11,939 nt of DNA from an uncultured Eubacteriales bacterium (GTDB taxonomy: Bacteria > Bacillota > Clostridia > Christensenellales > Borkfalkiaceae). Shown piece after piece: positions 1 through 7,143 of the stretch; within the stretch, counting starts at the first letter, position 1, and each line of letters opens with the position of its first letter. A model generated the notes under the pieces. It saw only the letters and a program-made list of their open reading frames with translations, was not told the origin of the DNA and made no database searches. The stretch spans positions 1-11,939 of the forward strand of contig CACXDQ010000018.1 of assembly GCA_902766475.1 (NCBI GenBank), read 5' to 3'. The position numbers and the translations under genes were made by a program.

Positions 1-154
1 CACGGAAAACAAACGCCGCAACGTACACGCCGACGTTTATCGCCGTAATAAGTATAAGCATGCCCAATATGAAGTCCGCCGTGAACATCTGGTTGCTCAC
101 CTCATAAAAGCCCTCGACGAACTGTATAATAGTCTGCAATGCCGAAAAAATCAT
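1..154 (-). CDS. Small membrane protein, N-terminal part only (runs off left edge)
   Basis: An open frame starts at an ATG at 154..152 and stays open to the window edge, giving 51 residues beginning MIFSALQTIIQFVEGFYEVS. A GAGGTG ribosome binding site lies about 6 bp upstream, and it overlaps the TGA stop of the preceding CPBP gene, which ends at 164. That 9-bp gap argues for co-transcription and coupled translation, as the third gene of the proS operon. The first 20 residues look like an amphipathic helix, and residues about 24-50 are strongly hydrophobic (FILGMLILITAINVGVYVAA), so an inner-membrane location is likely. I do not recognise the family and the C-terminus is not visible, so no function is proposed. 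The good ribosome binding site and the operon position make it a likely real gene. Confidence 0.6.
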   Translation of the reverse strand, partial: MIFSALQTIIQFVEGFYEVSNQMFTADFILGMLILITAINVGVYVAAFVFR

Positions 155-163
155 TTTTTCACC

Positions 164-1306
164 TCATAGACTTAAAAATATAATCAAAACCGCCATGGTA
201 AGCCCCACGCACAGTAAAACCGCCGAAACGACCGGCGAAGCGAGGCGGTTTAAACGCCTGAATTTGCCGTAATAATAAAACGTTCTGTCGTCGGCTGAAT
301 TTCTCCTCGTCATTTCAGCCGCTATAGCCCCGTCCTCTTCCTCGACAACGTCGGGGGTTTTTAAGGACGATCTTTTATAATAAACGCCGCATTTTAATTG
401 TTTTTCAACGCCGTATTTCTTCGCCGCATATCCCGAAAAGGCGAGCTTTATAAAATACGCCGAGCCGACCACGAGGCAAACTATGCCTATAAGTATGCAA
501 GCCCCGTCGACGACCGCCGCTATTTCGTTCGGCAAGCCGAGTTCTTCGAGATTGGTAAATAGGCCGAACGCAACGGCGAAAATGTTGTTGAAAAAGTGCA
601 TCAAGCTTCCGAGGAAGTAGTTTTTGGTTATCATCACGACGCCGCCCATTGCAAGCCCGCCCAAAAACTGCAAAATCATCTGACTGAAATTGCCGTGCAT
701 GAGCGAGAACATCGCCGCCGAACATATCACCGCAAACAGAGAGCCGAACTGTTCAAGCCCCCTCATTATTATTCCCCTGAAAAGCATTTCTTCGACTATC
801 GCCGGCGTTAAAGCCGTCAAAACGATATACACTATCGCAAAAAACGGAGTGTAGACGGTAGTTACCTCTTTAAGATCGTAACTGCCGAAATAGTCGGTTA
901 TCGTCTTGGCGTCGCTCCCGAACTTCAAATGGCTATAATAGAAAGCCATCATTATGCCCATTGTGAGGACAATGCTCATCAAAACGTGTACTCCGTCGTA
1001 CTTGAAGAAATAGCCGCCGCCCTCGAAAGGATCTGCTTTTCTTATCCTCGCAAACGCTATTGCGACCGCAAAGATGATAGATTGCGACAACACCACGTTT
1101 ACTATGAGATAGGCGTAAACGTCGAAGGCAGCAAGCTCTCTCAAAAATGGGCGGAACGCAAACGATATCGCCCTCGGCAATAACACGAAAGCTATCAGTA
1201 CGACGATATAGGCAAGCGCACTGTCGAGCGCATTGAATCTGTTGGGGTTATAATTGTTCCTCCGCTTTCCGCCATTTTGCGTGAGGTTTCCGTTATAATT
1301 TATCAA
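164..1306 (-). CDS. CPBP family intramembrane metalloprotease (Abi/CAAX-like)
   Basis: Predicted polytopic membrane protein of 380 residues with about eight hydrophobic segments. The three CPBP/Rce1-type motifs are present in order: EExxxR (E172, E173, R177, in EEMLFRG), FxxxH (F200-H204, in FSLMHG) and HxxxN (H237-N241, in HFFNN). In this family these residues line a membrane-buried active site; members process prenylated or other membrane substrates, or act in bacteriocin self-immunity or as scaffolds. The substrate here is unknown. The start appears to be TTG at 1306..1304, overlapping the TGA of proS (1305..1303). The next in-frame ATG lies around residue 109, which would remove the first membrane segments. 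A GGAG sits about 14 bp upstream, a long spacing that suits translational coupling. The extra C-terminal stretch, residues about 295-380, has a charged segment followed by a last membrane helix. Confidence 0.85.
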   Translation of the reverse strand: MINYNGNLTQNGGKRRNNYNPNRFNALDSALAYIVVLIAFVLLPRAISFAFRPFLRELAAFDVYAYLIVNVVLSQSIIFAVAIAFARIRKADPFEGGGYFFKYDGVHVLMSIVLTMGIMMAFYYSHLKFGSDAKTITDYFGSYDLKEVTTVYTPFFAIVYIVLTALTPAIVEEMLFRGIIMRGLEQFGSLFAVICSAAMFSLMHGNFSQMILQFLGGLAMGGVVMITKNYFLGSLMHFFNNIFAVAFGLFTNLEELGLPNEIAAVVDGACILIGIVCLVVGSAYFIKLAFSGYAAKKYGVEKQLKCGVYYKRSSLKTPDVVEEEDGAIAAEMTRRNSADDRTFYYYGKFRRLNRLASPVVSAVLLCVGLTMAVLIIFLSL

Positions 1307-3024
1307 TATTTTGCGAGAAGCTCCTTTACCATATCCGCAATGTATTTATCCGCGCCGTCGATGGGCGTTTCGCCTTTGAACGACTTATCTCTCAGCGATA
1401 TTTCAACGACGCCCCTGTCGCACGTCTTTAAGCTTACGACCGCACGGACGGGTATGCCGAAAAGATCGGCGTCGGCAAACATTGCGCCCGCCCTTATATC
1501 CCTGTCGTCATAAAGAACTTCGACGCCCGCTTTATCGAGTTTATCGTAAAGCTCGTCGGCAACTTTCTTTACGGTTTCGTTTTCCGATTGCAGACAGCAT
1601 ATCTCGACTTGCCACGGTGCGATGGAGATAGGCCAAACGGGGCCGTAATCGTCGTGCTGTTCCTCGCAGATAGAAGCGGCGAGCCTGCCGACGCCTATTC
1701 CGTAACAGCCCATAATGGGGTTCTTTCTCGTTCCGTCGCTGTCGACGTAAGTCATATTCATCGACTTGGTGTATTTAGTGCCGAGTTGGAATATATTTCC
1801 TACCTCTATACCCCTCTTGACGGTTATCGTCGGCTTGCCGCAGCACGGGCAAACGCCGCCGTCGAACGCCTTTGCGACGTCGACGTATTCGACTTCCCCG
1901 ACGTCCCTCTTTATGTTCATTCCTTTAAAGTGATAATCTTTCTTATTTGCGCCGCAAGCGAGGCTCTCTATGCCTTTGAGCGATCTGTCGAATACGACTT
2001 TCGCCTTGCCGTTAAAATTGACGGGACCTATAAAGCCTGCGACAATGCCGCTCTCTTCCGTGATATACGCCGCATGAACTTCGCCGCCTACCACGTTTCT
2101 GAGTTTTGTTTCGTTCACTTCGAGGTCGCCCCTTATGAACACCACGACGTACTCGTCGTTCTCGTTTTTCTGGTAGACTACGGCTTTACACATTGCGCCT
2201 GATGTTATGCCGAGTTTTTTGACGAGTTTTTCTATTGTTTCGATATGTGGCGTGAATACCTCTTCGAGATTTTCTTTCTGCGTTTTGATTTCGCCGGTGA
2301 TACATTCGGCAACTTCGACGTTCGCCTTATAGCCGCAACCCTCGTTCGTGCAGATAGCGAGCGAATCTTCGCCTATATCCGTAAGAAGCATAAATTCGTG
2401 AGATACGCTTCCGCCCATCATTCCGCTGTCGCTCTTTACGGCGATGACGTTCTTTGCGCCCACCCTCTTGAAAATGCGTGTGTATGCGTCGAAACAGATA
2501 TCGTAATATCTCTCCAAATCTTCCTGAGAAGTGTGGAAGGAATAGGCGTCTTTCATAGTGAATTCCCTCACTCTTATAAGACCGCCCCTCGCCCTCGGCT
2601 CGTCACGGAACTTGGTCTGTATCTGATATATCATAAACGGATAATCGGTATAGCTCTGCGCCGTATCTCTCGCAAGGTGGACGGCGGCTTCCTCGTGCGT
2701 CATGCCGAGCACCATCTTGGCGTTGTTTCTGTCGGTAAATCTCGCCATCTCGCTGCCGATGCTCGTATATCTGCCCGACTCTTCCCACAAGCTCGCCGGC
2801 ATCACGACGGGAAACAGCACTTCCTGCCCGCCTATTTTATCCATCTCTTCCCTTATGATATTCTCTATCTTTCTCGTTATTCTCCTCGCCGGCATGAACA
2901 GAGAATAGCTTCCGTTACACATATATTTCATGTAACCGCCCTTCATCATGAGGGCGTGGCTTGCGATAACGCAATCTTTGGGTGTTTCTTTAAATCTGAG
3001 ACCTAATAAGTTTCTGACTAACAT
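1303..3024 (-). CDS. proS: Prolyl-tRNA synthetase, bacterial type with editing insertion
   Basis: Class II aminoacyl-tRNA synthetase that charges tRNA-Pro with proline in the cytosol. At 573 residues it is normal for the bacterial (ProS type 1) form. Motif 2 is seen at about 139-160 (FRDEPRARGG, then REFTMKDAYSFH) and motif 3 at 439-448 (GCYGIGVGRL). Between them, about residues 225-395, lies a YbaK-like insertion domain (KAVVYQ, GFIGPV) that in this family clears Ala-tRNA-Pro. The C-terminal anticodon-binding domain follows from about residue 470. Cysteines C225, C230, C392, C394 and C395 flank the insertion and could bind zinc; this is inference. The ATG at 3024 was chosen because it starts the family N-terminus (MLVRNLLGLRFKETPKD), has GGGAG 11 bp upstream and lies just downstream of a strong promoter. 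The frame stays open to 3102, but that would start upstream of the promoter. It is the first gene of an operon with the CPBP gene. Confidence 0.96.
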   Translation of the reverse strand: MLVRNLLGLRFKETPKDCVIASHALMMKGGYMKYMCNGSYSLFMPARRITRKIENIIREEMDKIGGQEVLFPVVMPASLWEESGRYTSIGSEMARFTDRNNAKMVLGMTHEEAAVHLARDTAQSYTDYPFMIYQIQTKFRDEPRARGGLIRVREFTMKDAYSFHTSQEDLERYYDICFDAYTRIFKRVGAKNVIAVKSDSGMMGGSVSHEFMLLTDIGEDSLAICTNEGCGYKANVEVAECITGEIKTQKENLEEVFTPHIETIEKLVKKLGITSGAMCKAVVYQKNENDEYVVVFIRGDLEVNETKLRNVVGGEVHAAYITEESGIVAGFIGPVNFNGKAKVVFDRSLKGIESLACGANKKDYHFKGMNIKRDVGEVEYVDVAKAFDGGVCPCCGKPTITVKRGIEVGNIFQLGTKYTKSMNMTYVDSDGTRKNPIMGCYGIGVGRLAASICEEQHDDYGPVWPISIAPWQVEICCLQSENETVKKVADELYDKLDKAGVEVLYDDRDIRAGAMFADADLFGIPVRAVVSLKTCDRGVVEISLRDKSFKGETPIDGADKYIADMVKELLAKY

Positions 3025-3057
3025 CTGAACGTAATCTCCCGTATAAACTATGGTAAT

Positions 3058-3086
3058 ATTATAATCTATAATAATAAAAAAGTAAA
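3058..3086 (-). promoter_or_regulatory. Sigma-A-type promoter for the proS operon
   Basis: On the minus strand, -35 TTTACT (3086..3081) and -10 TATAAT (3063..3058) are separated by exactly 17 bp. Transcription would start near 3051 and give a leader of about 27 nt before the proS ATG at 3024. Such a short leader leaves no room for a T-box. Confidence 0.75.
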
Positions 3087-3161
3087 GTATTATTGAGGGC
3101 ATTTCGTCAATTCTTCATTTAAAAGTATTTTGGATATATTTACTTTTGCCCATTCAAATAC

Positions 3162-3190
3162 TTGAAAAAAAAAGGTTTTCGGGGTATAAT
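3162..3190 (+). promoter_or_regulatory. Sigma-A-type promoter for tkt
   Basis: -35 TTGAAA (3162-3167), a 17-bp spacer and -10 TATAAT (3185-3190) lie about 40 bp upstream of the tkt start. It is divergent from the proS promoter, with about 75 bp between the two -35 boxes. The predicted start point is near 3197. Confidence 0.8.
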
Positions 3191-3202
3191 GTAATAGATA
3201 AT

Positions 3203-3226
3203 AAGCTATGCTTAGCTTTTAAGGAG
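3203..3226 (+). promoter_or_regulatory. Short leader hairpin next to the tkt ribosome binding site
   Basis: A 6-bp inverted repeat, AAGCTA (3203-3208) and TAGCTT (3213-3218) with a 4-nt loop, ends two bases before the strong AAGGAG ribosome binding site (3221-3226), which is 5 bp from the ATG. The hairpin would sit in the first part of the short leader. It is too small to call a known element and may only protect the 5' end or tune initiation. Confidence 0.3.
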
Positions 3227-3231
3227 ATCTT

Positions 3232-5205
3232 ATGGACGTTAATAAGTTGGCTGTAAACACGTTGAGGGTAATTTCCGCAGAAGGCATCGAAAAGGCAAAA
3301 TCCGGTCACCCCGGGCTTCCGCTCGGCAGCGCACCTATCGCTTACGCTCTCTTTGCCGATCATATGAGATTTAACCCCAAAAACCCGAAATTCGACAATC
3401 GTGACAGATTCGTCTTGTCGGCTGGGCACGGATCGATGCTTCAATACACACTTCTACATATGTTCGGATACGACGTTTCGATGGACGATCTCAAACAGTT
3501 CCGTCAGCTCGGCTCAAAGACCGCCGGTCACCCCGAATACGGCAATACGCCCGGCGTTGAAATTTCCACAGGTCCGCTCGGACAAGGCATCGCCAACGCC
3601 GTCGGCATGGCGATAGCCGAAAGCCACCTTGCGGCTGAATTCAATAGAGAGGGCTTCCCGATAGTAGACCACTACACCTACGCTCTTTGCGGCGACGGCT
3701 GTATGCAAGAGGGCATCGAATACGAAGCCGCATCGCTCGCCGGAACGTTAAAGCTCGGAAAACTTATCGTGTTATACGATAAAAACAACATTACGATAGA
3801 AGGCGACACCGATCTCGCATTTACCGAGGACGTCGGGGCAAGGCATAAGGCTCAGGGCTGGCAAGTCATCAAAGTCGACGACGGAAACGACCTGAAAGCC
3901 ATTTCCAACGCCATTAAAAAGGCAAAGAAAGAAACTGAAAAACCATCGCTTATAATTATAAAAACGACGATAGGTTTCGGCTCGCCCAAGCAGGGCACAG
4001 CCGCCGTTCACGGCGCACCCCTCGGAGAAGAAGGCATTAAGGGGCTGAGAGCCAACCTCGGCTATGACTATCCGCCGTTCACCGTTCCCGAAGAGGTACA
4101 AAAGCACCTCGCAAAATACAAAAGAAAGGGCAAAAAACTCGAAAGAGAGTGGAAGGCGACGTTCGCTTCTTACAAAAAAGCCTACCCCGAGCTTGCGGCG
4201 AGATATAACGATTATATGAGCGGCAAACTTCCCGACTTTGCGGCGGACGCATCTTTCTTTGATTTCCCAAAAGCCGACGCAACGAGAAACACGAGCTTTA
4301 CGGTACTCAACAGAATAGCCGCTAAGCTTCCCAACCTCATGGGCGGAAGCGCCGATCTTGCGCCGTCAAACAAATCGAACATGAAGGAAAGAGGTTACTA
4401 CTCTTCCGAAAACCGCCTCGGCACAAATATTCACTTCGGCATAAGAGAACATGCAATGGCGGCTATCTGCAACGGTATGAGCGTTCACGGCGGATTGAAA
4501 GTTTATTGCGCAACCTTCTTCGTATTTTCAGATTATATGAAAAATGCGATGCGCCTTTCCGCAATGATGGGGCAAAACGTCACCTATATTCTCACTCACG
4601 ATTCGATCGGCGTAGGCGAGGACGGACCGACGCATCAGCCCGTCGAACAGCTCGCCGGTTTAAGGGCGATACCCGGAATGAAGGTGTTCCGCCCCGCAGA
4701 CGGCAAGGAAACGGCTTACGGCTGGATAGAGGCACTGAGCGGAAAAGGTCCTGTTTGCCTTATCCTTACAAGACAAAATCTTCCGCAATATGAAAATTCT
4801 TCGGAAAATTCGCTTAAAGGCGCATACGTTCTTGCGGACAGCGAAAAGCCCGTGCCCGACGCAATTATAATGGCGAGCGGCTCGGAAGTTGAGCTTGCGA
4901 TGAACACGAAAGCTGCGCTCAAAGAGCAAGGAATAGACGTAAGAGTTGTTTCCGTACCCTGTATGGAGCTTTTCGACAAGCAGACAAAGAAATACAAGGA
5001 AGAAGTTCTTCCCAAAAAAGTCAGGGCGAGAGTTGCCATCGAAGCCGCTACGCCGGACTGCTGGTATAAGTACGTCGGGCTTGACGGAAAGGTCATCGGC
5101 ATGACGGAATTCGGAGCTTCGGCGCCGTTCGACAAACTTCTCGTCAAATACGGTTTCACGGTAGAAAACGCCGTCGAAACGGTCAAATCCGTGATTAAAA
5201 AATAA
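3232..5205 (+). CDS. tkt: Transketolase
   Basis: Thiamine-diphosphate enzyme that moves two-carbon ketol units between sugar phosphates in the non-oxidative pentose phosphate pathway. At 657 residues it is full length. Conserved residues are in place: H26 (SGHPG), H66 (AGHGSM), H100 (AGHPE), the cofactor/metal motif G154-D155-G156 to N185-N186 (GDGCMQEG ... DKNN), H260 (AVHGAPLG), catalytic E406 (FGIREHAM) and H468 (GPTHQPVEQ). The order is pyrophosphate-binding domain, pyrimidine-binding domain (about 345-530) and C-terminal domain ending in the GMTEFGASAPFDKL motif. The ATG has AAGGAG 5 bp upstream and gives the usual family start. It is the only plus-strand gene here, with its own promoter and terminator, so it is probably transcribed alone. 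Confidence 0.97.
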   Translation: MDVNKLAVNTLRVISAEGIEKAKSGHPGLPLGSAPIAYALFADHMRFNPKNPKFDNRDRFVLSAGHGSMLQYTLLHMFGYDVSMDDLKQFRQLGSKTAGHPEYGNTPGVEISTGPLGQGIANAVGMAIAESHLAAEFNREGFPIVDHYTYALCGDGCMQEGIEYEAASLAGTLKLGKLIVLYDKNNITIEGDTDLAFTEDVGARHKAQGWQVIKVDDGNDLKAISNAIKKAKKETEKPSLIIIKTTIGFGSPKQGTAAVHGAPLGEEGIKGLRANLGYDYPPFTVPEEVQKHLAKYKRKGKKLEREWKATFASYKKAYPELAARYNDYMSGKLPDFAADASFFDFPKADATRNTSFTVLNRIAAKLPNLMGGSADLAPSNKSNMKERGYYSSENRLGTNIHFGIREHAMAAICNGMSVHGGLKVYCATFFVFSDYMKNAMRLSAMMGQNVTYILTHDSIGVGEDGPTHQPVEQLAGLRAIPGMKVFRPADGKETAYGWIEALSGKGPVCLILTRQNLPQYENSSENSLKGAYVLADSEKPVPDAIIMASGSEVELAMNTKAALKEQGIDVRVVSVPCMELFDKQTKKYKEEVLPKKVRARVAIEAATPDCWYKYVGLDGKVIGMTEFGASAPFDKLLVKYGFTVENAVETVKSVIKK

Positions 5206-5220
5206 TTTTAAAGAGCGTAA

Positions 5221-5258
5221 GCGGGGCTGCCGATATTATCGGCAGCCCCGCAATTTTT
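5221..5258 (+). terminator. Rho-independent terminator of tkt
   Basis: A perfect 14-bp GC-rich stem (5221-5234 with 5238-5251, 3-nt loop) is followed two bases later by TTTTT (5254-5258). It begins 15 bp after the tkt stop. On the minus strand the same hairpin lies beyond the end of the ABC operon (5263), but no T-run follows it directly there, so it may be only a weak terminator in that direction. Confidence 0.92.
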
Positions 5259-5262
5259 GCGC

Positions 5263-7143
5263 TTATTTAATAAGTTTCGCCTTTTCGTGCTGAATTGTGT
5301 AAAGCTCGAAGTATTTGCCCTTCTTTTTAAGAAGCTCGTAATGATTGCCCTGCTCGACTATCTCGCCGTTATATACGACCATTATCTTGTCGCAATGCTG
5401 AATTGTCGACAACCTGTGAGCGACGATGAGCATCGTGCCCATCTTCATGAGCTTTTCGAGCGAATTTTGTATCAATACTTCCGTTTCGGTGTCTATGTTT
5501 GCCGTCGCCTCGTCGAGTATCATTATTTCGGGCTTGTGAATTATCATTCTTGCAAAGGATAGAAGCTGTCTTTCGCCTGCGGAGAAGTTGTTGCTCCTCT
5601 CCCTCACCTCTTCGTCAAGCCCGTTGGGAAGCTTTTCGATGAGCTTGTCGGCGTTGACGTATGCGCACGCCCGTTCTATTTCCTCTTCGGTAAAATCGCC
5701 GTGCATCGTGATATTGCTCCTCACCGTTCCGGCAAACAGAACGACGTCTTGCAGCATCTGCCCGAAATGTTTCCTCAAAGACGATATTTTATAATTTTTG
5801 ATATTCTCCCCGTCGAGGAGTATCTCCCCTCTCTGAATGTCGTAATTGCGGCATAAAAGCGCTAAAATGGTAGTTTTGCCCGAGCCGGTAGCCCCGACGA
5901 ACGCCGCCGTTTCGCCGGCGTTTACCTTGAACGAAACGCCTTTTAAAACCCAGTTGTCGTCGTTATAGGCAAACCAAACGTCCTTAAATTCTATCTCGCC
6001 CCTCACCTCGTCAAGCTCCCTTGCGCCCTCTGTATCCGTTACGGTAGGTGCGAGATCCATAACGGAAAAAATCTTTTCCGCCGAGGCAAATGCGGACTGC
6101 ATAATATTGAACTGTTCCGCAATGTTCTGTATGGGATCGAAAAATCTCGATATATACATATAAAACGACACGATGACGCCGCTTGTAACGGTATTTCCGA
6201 ATAGCGTTGCGCCGTCAAGATAGCCCTTTGCGCCGAAGAAGAACAAAACGAGCACCGTCGATATATAGAGCATATACACGACCGGTCTGAACACGCTGAA
6301 AACGAAGATGGTATTCATCATAGCCTTGCCGTGCCTTGCGCTTTTAACGGCAAATTCCTCGTTCTTTCTGTCGGAGCGGTTGAAGTTTTGCGTTATCTTT
6401 ATGCCCGACAGATTCTCGGATAAGAAGGTGTTTATATCGGTGTTGCTCTCCTTTTCCTTGCGGTAAGCCATTCTCGAAAACTTTCTGAAAAGCACCGTGA
6501 AAAACACGATAAACGGCACGAAACACATCACGAGCAGGGCGAGTTCGACGTTTAGAAGGAACATTGCGACCGTAACGCCGACTATCACGAAAGAATTTTT
6601 GACGAGCGTAACTATTACGTTCGTGAACATTTTGGAAAGAGATTCGGCGTCGTTCGACACCCTCGTAACGAGCTTGCCGACGGGTATTTCGCTCAGCTGT
6701 CCGTGAGATAAGCCCTCTATATGCGAAAATGCGTCCTCTCGTATCTTTGAAATTATCTTCTGCCCCGTCTTTTGTAATATCACCGATTGCAGATATGTAC
6801 AAGTGAGCGAAACTACGAGTATGCCCGCATATATTGCGACGTATACGAGTAGCCGCCACATCTCGAAATCTTCCTTTATCATCTCCTCGACAAGCCCCAC
6901 CATATACGGCGCAACAACGTCGTAAGCGATGGATACGAGCATCAATAAAAACACGATGATAAAACTCTTCGCATAGGGTTTGGAATAAGCGAAAAGCCTT
7001 CGTATAAGTTCGCTATCTCGCATATTTCTCTCAAAACCGAACGCCTCTTTCTTGCCCTTTACGAAGAGAAACGCTATCAAAAACGCAATCGCCGTCAACG
7101 AGATAAATGCGGCGACGATAAGCACGGGATAATACTCTCTCAT
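5263..7143 (-). CDS. ABC exporter half-transporter, BmrD/YheH-like subunit of a heterodimer
   Basis: A half-transporter of 626 residues: a type IV (ABC_membrane) six-helix domain, then an ATPase domain from about residue 385. Walker A is at 417-425 (GATGSGKTT), Walker B ends in LDEAT with catalytic E545, and the H-loop histidine is H576 (AHRLST). The signature is non-canonical: FSAGE (520-524) in place of LSGGQ. In heterodimeric exporters this is the half that gives a complete Walker B to the active site but a weak signature to the other. An additional hydrophobic segment at residues 7-29 precedes the usual first helix and would make seven membrane spans. The ATG overlaps the stop of the partner gene (ATGA), and AAGGAGG lies about 10 bp upstream inside the partner's end. 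The likely job is export of a drug, lipid or peptide; the substrate cannot be told from sequence. Confidence 0.9.
   Translation of the reverse strand: MREYYPVLIVAAFISLTAIAFLIAFLFVKGKKEAFGFERNMRDSELIRRLFAYSKPYAKSFIIVFLLMLVSIAYDVVAPYMVGLVEEMIKEDFEMWRLLVYVAIYAGILVVSLTCTYLQSVILQKTGQKIISKIREDAFSHIEGLSHGQLSEIPVGKLVTRVSNDAESLSKMFTNVIVTLVKNSFVIVGVTVAMFLLNVELALLVMCFVPFIVFFTVLFRKFSRMAYRKEKESNTDINTFLSENLSGIKITQNFNRSDRKNEEFAVKSARHGKAMMNTIFVFSVFRPVVYMLYISTVLVLFFFGAKGYLDGATLFGNTVTSGVIVSFYMYISRFFDPIQNIAEQFNIMQSAFASAEKIFSVMDLAPTVTDTEGARELDEVRGEIEFKDVWFAYNDDNWVLKGVSFKVNAGETAAFVGATGSGKTTILALLCRNYDIQRGEILLDGENIKNYKISSLRKHFGQMLQDVVLFAGTVRSNITMHGDFTEEEIERACAYVNADKLIEKLPNGLDEEVRERSNNFSAGERQLLSFARMIIHKPEIMILDEATANIDTETEVLIQNSLEKLMKMGTMLIVAHRLSTIQHCDKIMVVYNGEIVEQGNHYELLKKKGKYFELYTIQHEKAKLIK

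Noticed and set aside
2245..3006. Long plus-strand open frame opposite proS (also 1588-2202)
   Set aside because: It lies wholly antisense to a clear gene, has no ribosome binding site or recognisable domain, and its His/Arg/Phe-rich product is typical of a mirror frame.
3025..3102. In-frame extension of proS to an upstream ATG at 3102
   Set aside because: It adds an AT-rich hydrophobic stretch not found in ProS and would begin upstream of the TTTACT-17-TATAAT promoter, so it would not be transcribed from it.
3025..3231. T-box or riboswitch ahead of proS or tkt
   Set aside because: Both predicted leaders are under about 40 nt and hold no T-box motif or terminator-antiterminator pair; only a 6-bp hairpin is seen before tkt.
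5221..5251. Perfect palindrome as a recombination or attachment site
   Set aside because: Its GC-rich stem, 3-nt loop, following T-run and position 15 bp after the tkt stop are explained by a terminator.
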